A DNA stretch of 64,000 nucleotides from positions 57,653 to 121,652 of the forward strand of contig NZ_RKME01000016.1 in assembly GCF_003797825.1 (NCBI RefSeq). The letters are read 5' to 3'. The stretch is from Gordonia sp. OPL2. Its GTDB lineage: Bacteria > Actinomycetota > Actinomycetes > Mycobacteriales > Mycobacteriaceae. Below, piece by piece: positions 16,597 to 24,719 of this stretch (position 1 is its first letter; each line of letters opens with the position of its first letter). The notes beneath the pieces were generated by a model. That model was not told the DNA's origin. It saw only the letters and a list, made by a program, of their open reading frames with translations, and made no database searches. Made by a program: the position numbers and the translations under genes.

Positions 16597-17186
16597 CGGC
16601 CGCGGGTCGCCGCGTCGAACAAGGACCACAGTTCCTGCGACTCGTGCGTGACATCGGCGCCCGCGCGGATGCGCACGAGCGCAGCGTCGAGTGCGGATCG
16701 GATGGTCGCGGCCATGATCGTCGGGTCGAGGTCGCGGAACTCACCCGACCTGCTGCCGGCGATCAGGATGTCCTGCACGTCGGTGAGTTCGGTCCGGTGC
16801 TCGCCGCGGTCTTCCCTGGGCATCTCCGGCGACCGGTAGATGGCCGAGAGCGCCGCCATCGCCGCCGGATACTGCGCGTAGAACTCCACGCTCCCGACGA
16901 TGAACTCCCGCAGCGAGTCTCGTGCAGTCGGTGCATCCTGGACGCGGTCGCGCATCACGTCGACGGCGAGACCGTAGACGTGGACGACCACGGCGTCGAG
17001 CAGTGCACGACGACTCGTGAAGTGATAGGTGACCACACCTCGCGTGATCCCCGCGCGCTCGGCGATCCGCGAGATGGTTGCCCGCTCAGCGCCGACGTCG
17101 GCGATGACGTCGATCGCCGTGTCGATGAGTTGCGTTCGGCGAGCGCGATGAATGAAGGTGTCGTTGTCGGCTCGCGTGGATGGCAT
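16581..17186 (-). CDS. TetR/AcrR family regulator
   Basis: A 201-residue regulator. The N-terminal helix-turn-helix spans residues about 14-60 (IDTAIDVIADVGAERATISR, GITRGVVTYHFTSRRALLDA). The C-terminal domain, with AQYPAAMAALSAIYRS, resembles the BetI-like TetR group. The ATG at 17186 is the first good start; the reading frame upstream has the composition of non-coding antisense sequence. It lies 49 bases from the carboxylesterase gene on the same strand and may control it. Confidence 0.85.
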   Translation of the reverse strand: MPSTRADNDTFIHRARRTQLIDTAIDVIADVGAERATISRIAERAGITRGVVTYHFTSRRALLDAVVVHVYGLAVDVMRDRVQDAPTARDSLREFIVGSVEFYAQYPAAMAALSAIYRSPEMPREDRGEHRTELTDVQDILIAGSRSGEFRDLDPTIMAATIRSALDAALVRIRAGADVTHESQELWSLFDAATRGRQGAV

Positions 17187-17235
17187 CGTTCTCCGGGGCA
17201 GAGGTTGTCGGGTCCAGGGGTCAGGGCTCGGCGAC

Positions 17236-18843
17236 TCAGAGCCAGAAACCGCAATGATGGTCGGCGGCGTAGTCGGCCTCGTGCGTCTCCGACGTCCCGA
17301 ACTGCAGCACCCGGGTGGTGTCGTCGTCGGCGGGCGTGACGTCGGGGCCACCGTCGATCCGCGGTGTCCCGTCGTGCGCGAATGAGCTCCAGTAGTCGAT
17401 CATCTGGTCGGCGATCTGTCGTTGTCGCGGTGTGATGAGCAGATCCATCCCGCCCAGGTCGAAATAGTAAGGCGTGTCGGTGGCGTGGGCCGCTCCTTGC
17501 GGGATCGTGGTGATCTGGTTGACATTTGGAGCCGTGTCATCGGCGAACTCGTAGATGTAGGTGGGCACGTGGGTGCTCATCAACCGCGCGCCCTCCAGTG
17601 TCGGGCACGACCAGACGGCGTCGGTGGTGACCGTCGACCAGGCGATGGGCGCACTCGGGAAGCGGCTCAGCGGATATCGTGACAGCACTTCTGATGCTCG
17701 TGGGCCGAACGCTGTCCGAATCAGATCGGGGTAGTTCTGAGGGGTCACGGCATCCGGTCGGGCCATGAGCAGGCCGCCGACGAAAGATCGTTGCTCATCA
17801 TGGTTTCCGCCGGTGATCACGGGAATCCGATGCTGATCACCTCGTCTGATGACCTGCGCCGGATCGTCGGGGAGGAGATCTGTACCGAACGTCAGGTTGT
17901 CGGAGAACTCGTCGTTCTCACGGAGTAGCTGGTCGGCGGGTAAGCGACGGAGACAGGTGACGGCATCATCGCCGCCGCAGCCCAGACGTTGGGCCGCAGC
18001 CACACTCGTCGCCTGGTTGTCGGCACGTGACGTGTACGGCGTGTGGGCGGGGACGCCGGGATAGAGGGCGCCGTCGGGCCAGCGCAGCATGCAGTTCCCG
18101 GATGCCATGACGGCCTTGTCGAACAGACCCTTCGTCGCGGGCGACGTCAAGGCCGCGCAGGCCGACATCGCGCCGGCCGACTCACCGAACACCGTCACGT
18201 TGTCGGGGTCTCCGCCGAATGCCGACGCATTGGACCGGACCCAGCGCAGACTCTCGATCTGATCGGCGAGACCGAAATCGCCTCCACCCGTCATGCCGGG
18301 CATCCCCAGATAGCCGAAGACTCCCAGCCGATAGTTGACCGTCACCACGATGACGTTCCCGCGATCGGCGAGACGTTGTGCGTCGTAAGAACTCCCGGCG
18401 CCGGAGGTGTAGCCGCCGCCGTGCCACCACACCATGACCGGAAGGTGCGTGTCGGCGTCGCTCTGGCGAGGTGTCGTCACGTTCAGGGTGAGGCAGTCCT
18501 CCGACGGCGCCGGATGGTCGCCGGGAACCGGCAGATTCTGAGGGCATGGGCTGCCGGCCCGAGATGCGTCGACGTCGGCGTCCGGTGTCGCCACCGCCCG
18601 GGGCAGAGTCCAGCGGTGCTCTCCGGTCGGGGGTGCCGCGTATGGGACGCCGAGAAACGTGCGGCCGGTGTCCGTGGCGGATCCGTGCAGGTGGCCGCTC
18701 GTGGTCGCCACTGTCGCGGAGGAGGGGTCCACTTCTGGCTCGGGTGTCGTCGAGCATCCCGCCATGACGCACAGGGTCACGAGGAGTGCGAGAACGGGCG
18801 CTCGGGTGGTGGTCGGGCTGAGGTTCGCAGGTGTCGGCCTCAT
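17236..18843 (-). CDS. Type-B carboxylesterase/lipase, probable lipoprotein
   Basis: A 535-residue alpha/beta hydrolase. The signal peptide ends in the lipobox VMAGC, so the mature enzyme is probably lipid-anchored outside the membrane. Type-B features seen: GVPYAAPPTGEHRW, SEDCLTLNV, the oxyanion-hole segment VWWHGGGYTSGAG, the nucleophile elbow FGESAGAMS, and a His in QGAAHATDTPYYF. Six or more cysteines suit an exported fold. The ATG at 18843 gives a normal signal peptide; one at 18861 is possible. It is preceded by a TetR-type gene downstream on the same strand. Confidence 0.85.
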   Translation of the reverse strand: MRPTPANLSPTTTRAPVLALLVTLCVMAGCSTTPEPEVDPSSATVATTSGHLHGSATDTGRTFLGVPYAAPPTGEHRWTLPRAVATPDADVDASRAGSPCPQNLPVPGDHPAPSEDCLTLNVTTPRQSDADTHLPVMVWWHGGGYTSGAGSSYDAQRLADRGNVIVVTVNYRLGVFGYLGMPGMTGGGDFGLADQIESLRWVRSNASAFGGDPDNVTVFGESAGAMSACAALTSPATKGLFDKAVMASGNCMLRWPDGALYPGVPAHTPYTSRADNQATSVAAAQRLGCGGDDAVTCLRRLPADQLLRENDEFSDNLTFGTDLLPDDPAQVIRRGDQHRIPVITGGNHDEQRSFVGGLLMARPDAVTPQNYPDLIRTAFGPRASEVLSRYPLSRFPSAPIAWSTVTTDAVWSCPTLEGARLMSTHVPTYIYEFADDTAPNVNQITTIPQGAAHATDTPYYFDLGGMDLLITPRQRQIADQMIDYWSSFAHDGTPRIDGGPDVTPADDDTTRVLQFGTSETHEADYAADHHCGFWL

Positions 18844-19095
18844 GGTTGCCAGTGTAGGCAAAAATTTCGCATCTATGGGAAATTATGCTTTATTGCCTGG
18901 ACCGCACGCCGCGAGGACACGGGGTACCCGTACCTGTTGGAGTGGTCTGACCATCGCAGATGTTCCTGGTCAGGACCGATTTTTTGATGCGTGTCGTTCG
19001 CGCGACGTACTTCTCGACGCCGCCGGTATCGCCGATCCGCATGGCGGCTCTACGGTCGCTCCAACTCGATCCATCGACCCGAAGGTGAGCTGACG

Positions 19096-20823
19096 ATGCG
19101 GGATTCGAGATCCATGACATATCTGGTGCGTGCCCTGATCGTGGCGATGGCCGTGATGCTGATCGGATCGCTGTCGGCGGCGCAGGGAATCGCCGCGTCG
19201 CCGAACGGCACCGGCGGAGGGCAGTCATCGCAGTCGGGAGATGCGAAGAGCGGGCGCAACAAGCCGTCGACCTCATCGCCGGACCGGGGCGGCCAGGCCC
19301 GAAAGATCGAGCCGAAGGCCTCGCCGCCGGCTCCGCGGCAGAGCGCACCCAGTTCGCCGGGCTCGCAGGGTTCGCCGGGCACCGGCTCGCCCGGGGGGAC
19401 TCGAGCGAAGCCGGTCACGCCGCAGAAGCCACGCTCCTCGATTCCGAAGCCCGATCGCAGTCCGCACAAGTACTCGCCGAACACCAAGGCGCCGCAGACA
19501 ACGCACAAGGATCCGTCGGATCGCAACAAACGCGACCGCGACAAGCCCGACCGCCCGACCGGGCCGCGCGAGAACCGAGGTCCCAACAAGGTCACCCCGA
19601 AGACCAAGGCTCCCAACGGCAACGACAACACCAGTGACCGCAACCAGGGCCGCGACAGTCGCGAGCCCGGAGACAGCCGGCGCGACAAGAGCGAACCACA
19701 GCGATCGGATCCGTCCGCCCCTGATCGTGATCGGAGTCGGGCTCCCGAGAAAGCAGAGCCACGCCAACCGGTTCCGCCGACGCGCGAGTCGACCCCGGAG
19801 GATTCCGACGATCCCGACCGCACCCCGGACACCGGGGACTCCCGCGGCGAGAAGTCTCCCGAACAGTCGACGCCGGAGCGTGACCAGAACCCGCCCGCAG
19901 CGATCCTGTCGCCGCCGCAGAAGAAGGCGGACCCCGCCGAGCCGTCGCCCAGATCGCCGAACATCACCGGCAACCCGGACCCGGAGAACGGGGGTGCCCA
20001 GCCGAACGCGCCACCGAATCCGCCTGCGCAGCCTCAAGGGTGGCGGGAGTGGTACGGCCTGTTCAGCGGGATCGAAAAGATCCTGGAGGGTGGCGCCTGG
20101 GTCATCGACCAGTTCTTCGGAGACGACGATGACAGCCCGGCTCCCGCGGAACCCCCGGCCGAGGAGTCGCCCGCTCCTAAGGCGACCCCGGCTCCCGACG
20201 CGGAGCCTGCACCGACCGAGTCCGCGCCGACCGAGTCGGCACCGCCCAGCCCGTCGCAGCAACCGGCGCCTCCGGCGACCACCGCCCCCTCGTCGCCTGC
20301 CCCGACGGCTCCTGCCCCGACTGCCCCGGTACCGACCACACCGGCACCGCCGACCACCCCTGCGCCTGCGCAAGAGGACCAGACCGACGGCGGCAGTGGA
20401 CGATGGGTTCCGGAGTCGACCAACGGATGGTCGCAGGAGACCAAGGACTATCAGGAACAGGTCACCGGGCGTCCGCCCGGCACGACCTACGAGATCCCGT
20501 CGAAGGACGCTCCGTCCGGCAAGGTGAGTGTCGACGGAGTCACCCCCGCGACTGACGGCGCCAAGGAGAAATGGACCGAGGCCAAGTACCACCGGCCCGA
20601 CGTCGTCTACGACAAGGACGGCAACCTGCAGCCATGGTCGAAAGAGGCGAAACAGATGCCGGAGCAATTGGAACGGCAGTATCGAGCAGCCGAGGAGCAT
20701 GACGCCGAAGTGGAGTGGGTGGTTGCCGACGAGAGGCAGGCTCGCGACGTACAGAAGGTCATCGATGAGGAGGGCTACGGCGACCGGATCTCGGTTCGGA
20801 TGGAAGCCCCGCAGAAGAAGTAG
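19096..20823 (+). CDS. Secreted polymorphic-toxin-like protein with C-terminal Tox-REase-5-type nuclease domain
   Basis: A 575-residue modular protein. Residues 1-35 are a Sec signal peptide. Residues about 36-310 are a highly charged disordered region rich in Pro, Ser, Arg, Asp. An amphipathic block begins at W316 (WREWYGLFSGIEKILEGG). A Pro/Thr/Ala linker covers about 350-430. The C-terminal domain (about 433-575) is the only folded-looking part: YQEQVTGRP starting Y452, KVSVDGVT with D480, TEAKYH with E495 and K497, then EQLERQYRAAEEHDAEVEWVV. D480-x14-E495-x-K497 fits a PD-(D/E)xK nuclease, and the motif order fits Tox-REase-5. The next gene resembles its known immunity type. Export route is not shown. 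Confidence 0.65.
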   Translation: MRDSRSMTYLVRALIVAMAVMLIGSLSAAQGIAASPNGTGGGQSSQSGDAKSGRNKPSTSSPDRGGQARKIEPKASPPAPRQSAPSSPGSQGSPGTGSPGGTRAKPVTPQKPRSSIPKPDRSPHKYSPNTKAPQTTHKDPSDRNKRDRDKPDRPTGPRENRGPNKVTPKTKAPNGNDNTSDRNQGRDSREPGDSRRDKSEPQRSDPSAPDRDRSRAPEKAEPRQPVPPTRESTPEDSDDPDRTPDTGDSRGEKSPEQSTPERDQNPPAAILSPPQKKADPAEPSPRSPNITGNPDPENGGAQPNAPPNPPAQPQGWREWYGLFSGIEKILEGGAWVIDQFFGDDDDSPAPAEPPAEESPAPKATPAPDAEPAPTESAPTESAPPSPSQQPAPPATTAPSSPAPTAPAPTAPVPTTPAPPTTPAPAQEDQTDGGSGRWVPESTNGWSQETKDYQEQVTGRPPGTTYEIPSKDAPSGKVSVDGVTPATDGAKEKWTEAKYHRPDVVYDKDGNLQPWSKEAKQMPEQLERQYRAAEEHDAEVEWVVADERQARDVQKVIDEEGYGDRISVRMEAPQKK

Positions 20824-20834
20824 GGTGCGTGGTC

Positions 20835-21494
20835 ATGAGCGCGATCGACTTCATCGGCGGCTGGGGCGGAAGGGCGCAGTCCTACGACGAGATCGTTAGC
20901 GCCGCCCGGCGGATGCTGACAGCGATGCCGGCCGACCCGGCCGGCCGGTGGGTACGGTTCGTCGAACGGCCGGGCAGCCAGCTCATGGACGCCGTGACGG
21001 TCGACGTCGACGACAGCGCGTCGCTGGGCGCCGCCGTCGAACTGATCAGCAGGCGTGGCGACAGACACGAACTGCGGATCAGTCGGCAGGCCGGACCCGA
21101 GGACGTCCCGATCTCGGTGCGCGTGAAGGCCGGTAGCGAACATTCCGACAATCGCATCGTGATCAGCGTCGAACTCCCGGAACCGGATGCAGCGACGCTG
21201 ATTCCCGGGTACATGAGCGCGATGATCTCGGCTTGGAATCCCGACTGGCTCAAGGCCGGCACGTACGAGTTCCACGTGGCCCAGAAGGACATCGGTCTGC
21301 AACCCACGGAGATCGCTTTCGGCTGGCGGACCTACCTCGCCGACCTGGTGCCGTTCGACCCTGCGGTCGCCGTCGAGGCGGGCGTGACGGTGACGGCGGT
21401 CGACGGCGGACGGTACGTCACTCTCGCAGGTACGCCGGTGGACCCCGACCTCGACCAGGCTGCGGTGGTGCGGCGGGCGCTCGGATACGGGTAG
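20835..21494 (+). CDS. Imm52-like immunity protein for the preceding toxin
   Basis: A 219-residue acidic, cytoplasmic-looking protein without a signal peptide, beginning 11 bases after the toxin stop; GTG 20829 is an alternative start. Seen: IDFIGGWGGRAQSYDEIVSAARRML, a compact alternation of strands and helices, and a conserved-looking FGWRTYLAD near residue 166. Imm52 proteins occur next to Tox-REase-5 toxins in published surveys of polymorphic toxins. The length, position and the GWRTYL block agree, but the family match is from memory of the motifs. It would neutralise the nuclease in producing cells. Confidence 0.55.
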   Translation: MSAIDFIGGWGGRAQSYDEIVSAARRMLTAMPADPAGRWVRFVERPGSQLMDAVTVDVDDSASLGAAVELISRRGDRHELRISRQAGPEDVPISVRVKAGSEHSDNRIVISVELPEPDAATLIPGYMSAMISAWNPDWLKAGTYEFHVAQKDIGLQPTEIAFGWRTYLADLVPFDPAVAVEAGVTVTAVDGGRYVTLAGTPVDPDLDQAAVVRRALGYG

Positions 21495-21540
21495 TTTGCA
21501 GGCGGCGCTCTCGTGACCGCCGTATGCACCAGCAGGTCAG

Positions 21541-21577
21541 GAGGGTGGGGGCGACAACTATTGTCGCCCCCACCCTC
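21541..21577. terminator. Strong hairpin terminator after toxin-immunity pair
   Basis: Perfect 17-base arms (GAGGGTGGGGGCGACAA and its complement) around a three-base loop CTA. No long T-run follows. It separates the immunity gene from the downstream ligase gene. Confidence 0.8.
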
Positions 21578-21692
21578 TCCCGCCGCTCTGATATCGCGCC
21601 CGCCGGGCGTCCCGATCACTGCAACGTCCTGCGGCGCTGCATGTTCGGCCGAGAGGCAGCTCAGGACCTGTCGCGCGGGGTACAAACAGATG

Positions 21693-23231
21693 ATGACCGA
21701 CACCGCCGTCATCGAGATCAGCCGCGACCGCAATCCGTTCGCCCAGGACGGGGTGGCGCGAGACGATTCCGGGACTTTGTACTACACCGATGTACCGGCG
21801 ACACTCATCGACGTCCTGTGCGATCGGGCGACCGCGCGGCCCGACGACGAGGCCGTCGTCGAGCTCGGTGGACGCCGACTGACCTACGGAGAACTGTGGC
21901 ACGCCGCCGCACGAGTCGCCGGCGGTCTCCGGGCGGACGGGGTCGCGACCGGGGATCGGGTGGCGGTGCGTTATGCGGCCGGCGCCGACTGGGTGCTCGC
22001 CTACTGGGGCACCTTGCTGTCGGGTGGCATCGTCGTCGCGGTCAACACCCGATCCGCCGAACCCGAAGTGGCGTACGTGCTCGAGGACGCGGGCGTCACC
22101 GTGGATCTGGCTCCGGGCACTCCGTTGCCCGACGGTGAACCCTTTGTCGTCGACACGGTGACCGCCGACGATGTCGGCGCACTCTTCTACACTTCCGGGA
22201 CCACCGGACGCCCCAAAGGTGTCCCCACCACGCACAAGGCCTTTGTCACCAACGCGGAGAACATGATCCGTTGTTCCGGGATCTCGCGAGACGTCGGCGC
22301 GGACTATCGCACCCTGATCTCGGTGCCGCTGTTCCACGTGACCGGCTGCAACTCACAGCTCCTGGTCGCCGCCTACGTCGGCGGGACGTCGGTGATCATG
22401 CCTCAGCTCGACGTCGCGGGTCTGCCGGACGTCATCGTCGGAGAGCGGATCGGGTACGTCATCACGGTCCCGGCCGTGTACAACCTCCTGCTGCGCCACC
22501 CGGCCTTCGCGGACGCGGATGTGTCCGGCGTCCGGGTAGTCGGTTACGGGGGTGCGCCGGTCGCGCCGTCGACGGTGCAGCAGATCAAGGCGGCGTTCGG
22601 AGAGGCCACCGCGATGAACGGGTACGGCATGACCGAGACCGCCTCGCTGATCACCGTGCTTCCGGATCGGGACGCGGTCGATCACGCCGATTCGGTGGGC
22701 TATGCGGTGCCATCGGTGGACATCGGCATCGTGCCGCTCTCCGACGACACGACGATCGGCGAGCTTGTCGTGCGTGGAGCCAACGTGACGACCGGTTACT
22801 GGGCGCGTCCGGACGCCGACGCCACGACCATCATCGACGGCTGGCTGCACACCGGCGACGTGGTCCGGGTGGACGACGCCGGGCGTGTGCACGTCGTCGA
22901 CCGGATCAAGGACATCATCAATCGTGGTGGCGAGAACGTCTCGAGCATCGAGGTCGAGGCCGTGCTCCTCTCCGCGCCAGGCGTCGTCGATGCCGCGGTG
23001 ATCCCCGTACCCGACGAGGTGATGGGCGAGAAGGTCGGCGCGGTCCTGGTCTCCGAGTCGGGTGACCTCGACCTGGATGCGGTGCTCCGACACTGCCGGG
23101 AGAACCTCGCCGACTTCAAGATCCCGCAGTTCGCCCAGGTGTCGAGTGAGGCGCTGCCGCGTAACGCGGGCGGCAAGCTGCTGAAGAACCGACTCCGCGG
23201 CGAGGTGGAGTGGGGTGACCCGCTGCGGTAG
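21693..23231 (+). CDS. Class I adenylate-forming acyl-CoA synthetase/ligase
   Basis: A 512-residue ANL-superfamily enzyme. Seen: ATP-binding loop FYTSGTTGRPKGVP, GYGMTETAS, WLHTGDVVRVDDAG, hinge DRIKDIINRGGENVS, and the catalytic lysine context RNAGGKLLKNR near the end. It activates a carboxylate with ATP and normally transfers it to CoA. Chain length of the substrate cannot be read. The double ATG at 21690/21693 is the start; the frame upstream crosses the terminator hairpin and is not coding. Confidence 0.9.
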   Translation: MTDTAVIEISRDRNPFAQDGVARDDSGTLYYTDVPATLIDVLCDRATARPDDEAVVELGGRRLTYGELWHAAARVAGGLRADGVATGDRVAVRYAAGADWVLAYWGTLLSGGIVVAVNTRSAEPEVAYVLEDAGVTVDLAPGTPLPDGEPFVVDTVTADDVGALFYTSGTTGRPKGVPTTHKAFVTNAENMIRCSGISRDVGADYRTLISVPLFHVTGCNSQLLVAAYVGGTSVIMPQLDVAGLPDVIVGERIGYVITVPAVYNLLLRHPAFADADVSGVRVVGYGGAPVAPSTVQQIKAAFGEATAMNGYGMTETASLITVLPDRDAVDHADSVGYAVPSVDIGIVPLSDDTTIGELVVRGANVTTGYWARPDADATTIIDGWLHTGDVVRVDDAGRVHVVDRIKDIINRGGENVSSIEVEAVLLSAPGVVDAAVIPVPDEVMGEKVGAVLVSESGDLDLDAVLRHCRENLADFKIPQFAQVSSEALPRNAGGKLLKNRLRGEVEWGDPLR

Positions 23232-23346
23232 GTGGGTCGGTGTGCAGTCAGTCGCCTCCGTGGGCCGTGCAGTTCAGGAACAATGTGGGGTGCACGTGCA
23301 AGGACAACTGCGCCGCACAGACGCTGGGCACACAGGAGGATCGACC

Positions 23347-23769
23347 ATGGCAGATTCGGACGACTGGAACGCACAGATCATCAAGGAGTTCCGTGAGAAC
23401 AACGGCAAGGTGGGCGGGCCGTTCGAAGGCGCGCCGATGGTGCTGCTGCACCACACGGGGCGCAAGTCCGGCAAACAGAATGTGACGCCGCTGATGTACA
23501 TGCCCGCCGACGGCGACTCGATGTACATCTTCGCGTCGAAGGCCGGGGCGCCCACGCACCCGGCGTGGTACTACAACCTCACCGACTCCGGCAGCGCTCG
23601 CGTGGAGCTCGGCGACGACGAGTACGACGTGAAGGTCACCGAGGTGACGGGCGAGGATCGCGACCGCATCTACGGCGAGCAGGCCAGCCGCTATCCGGGA
23701 TTCGCCGAGTACGAGACGAAGACGGCGGGGATCCGCACCATTCCCGTGCTGGCGCTGCGGCGCGCGTGA
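23347..23769 (+). CDS. Ddn-like F420-dependent nitroreductase/quinone reductase family protein
   Basis: A 140-residue protein with the deazaflavin-dependent nitroreductase pattern: WNAQIIKEFRENNGKVGG, MVLLHHTGRKSGKQNVTPL, GAPTHPAWYYNL and a C-terminal TIPVLAL. The family uses reduced F420 to reduce quinones or nitro compounds, and occurs in mycolata. ATG 23347 has AGGAGG eight bases upstream. It follows the ligase gene by 115 bases on the same strand. Confidence 0.92.
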   Translation: MADSDDWNAQIIKEFRENNGKVGGPFEGAPMVLLHHTGRKSGKQNVTPLMYMPADGDSMYIFASKAGAPTHPAWYYNLTDSGSARVELGDDEYDVKVTEVTGEDRDRIYGEQASRYPGFAEYETKTAGIRTIPVLALRRA

Positions 23770-23880
23770 GGCTTTCGTAGGTTCTTCTCGGCGCCCGGGA
23801 ACATTCTCGCGGACTCGTCGCATCCAATCGGTGTTCGGCCAGGAGGCCGACAGACCTGAATCCGATCGAAGGGACCGACG

Positions 23881-23943
23881 ATGATCATCGCAATCTACAA
23901 CCTGGGTGTCGCCATCTGGAACCTCGTCGTCAGCATCGTCTGA
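23881..23943 (+). CDS. 20-residue hydrophobic small membrane peptide
   Basis: The ORF encodes MIIAIYNLGVAIWNLVVSIV and is preceded by GAAGGGA seven bases before the ATG. A rho-independent-type hairpin starts 24 bases after its stop, so this could be a complete tiny transcription unit. The peptide is one transmembrane helix's worth of residues with no charge at all. Functions known for such peptides include membrane-complex regulators and type I toxins; nothing here picks between them. It may also be fortuitous. Confidence 0.45.
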   Translation: MIIAIYNLGVAIWNLVVSIV

Positions 23944-23966
23944 CGCAACGCAGACCGATCTGCGAC

Positions 23967-24003
23967 CAGTGCCCGCCGACCGTTCTCCGGTCTGCGGGCA
24001 CTG
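23967..24003. terminator. Rho-independent-like terminator
   Basis: Arms CAGTGCCCGC and GCGGGCACTG enclose an inner stem GACCG/CGGTC, and the hairpin is followed by TTGTGTT. It lies just after the 20-residue ORF. Confidence 0.75.
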
Positions 24004-24107
24004 TTGTGTTCTGCGGCCCATCGCTCGGCGGTTAGCGTGAAGTGGACCAGATGGCAGACCGGGCAAGGCAACCGAAACCGGGCAAGGCAACCGAAGGAGA
24101 CTGTGGC

Positions 24108-24560
24108 GTGAGCGAGCAATTCGAGGTGACGCGTCTGATCGCAGCCGACAGGGCGGAGATCTTCGCGCTCCTGTGCTCCCCGGAAGGCCACGTCGCCATC
24201 GACAGCTCCGGGATGTTGCAGAGCTCCGACGGCGACCCTGTACGCGCGGTGGGGGATGAGTTCGTCGTCCACATGGATCGGGAATCCCTCAACGACCTCC
24301 CCATGGGCAAGTACGACGTGCGCGTCATCATCACCGGGTTCGACGACGGCCGCTGGATCGAGTGGACCATCGCCGGAACGGTCCGGCCACCGCTCGATCA
24401 CCGCTACGGATACCGGTTGGAGACCGTCGACGAAGGGACGCGCGTGACCTCGTATTACGACTGGAGTCGGGTCCACGAGAAGATGCGCGGGCGGTTTCCG
24501 ATCATCCCGGAGGCGGGTATCCGCGCGACGCTCGGGATTCTGGCGCGGACGGTGGAGTGA
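24108..24560 (+). CDS. SRPBCC family protein
   Basis: A 150-residue START-like protein: FEVTRLIAADRAEIFALLCSPEGHVAIDSSG, where the early helix after the first strand is typical, and a C-terminal helix with IRATLGILARTVE. Members bind small hydrophobic ligands; the role is unknown. The GTG at 24108 is chosen for GAAGGAGA eight bases upstream. A 19-base tandem duplication (24059-24095) lies immediately before the ribosome site, so an earlier ATG is disfavoured. Confidence 0.8.
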   Translation: MSEQFEVTRLIAADRAEIFALLCSPEGHVAIDSSGMLQSSDGDPVRAVGDEFVVHMDRESLNDLPMGKYDVRVIITGFDDGRWIEWTIAGTVRPPLDHRYGYRLETVDEGTRVTSYYDWSRVHEKMRGRFPIIPEAGIRATLGILARTVE

Positions 24561-24616
24561 GGGGTGGGTACAAGTTGCGATCCACTACTGTGATGTACAT
24601 CACTCTCAATCCCAAG

Positions 24617-24637
24617 GTTGAGCGGAATACGCTCAAC
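24617..24637. promoter_or_regulatory. HAIR element 1 (HspR-type operator)
   Basis: GTTGAGC-N7-GCTCAAC is a perfect palindrome with the seven-base spacing of the HAIR consensus (CTTGAGT-N7-ACTCAAG). It lies 83 bases upstream of the clpB start. Confidence 0.8.
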
Positions 24638-24669
24638 TCTGGATGCGCTGAACATGCCGTGGGCTCAGA

Positions 24670-24690
24670 CTTGAGCCTTATGGACTAAAG
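24670..24690. promoter_or_regulatory. HAIR element 2 (HspR-type operator)
   Basis: CTTGAGC-N7-ACTAAAG matches the HAIR consensus with two mismatches and correct spacing. It lies 29 bases upstream of the clpB start, close to the ribosome site AGAAAGG. Confidence 0.7.
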
Positions 24691-24719
24691 AGCGTTAACA
24701 GAGAGAAAGGTACACGCGA

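Noticed and set aside
19273..20700. 475-codon minus-strand frame rich in Arg/Gly opposite the toxin gene
   Set aside because: The complement of a low-complexity Pro/Ser/Asp-rich gene stays open by composition. The plus strand has the signal peptide and nuclease domain.
23797..23819. ECF-type promoter (GGGAAC-N13-CGTC) before the 20-residue ORF
   Set aside because: The spacing is shorter than usual and the -10 half is weak, so it was not listed as a feature.
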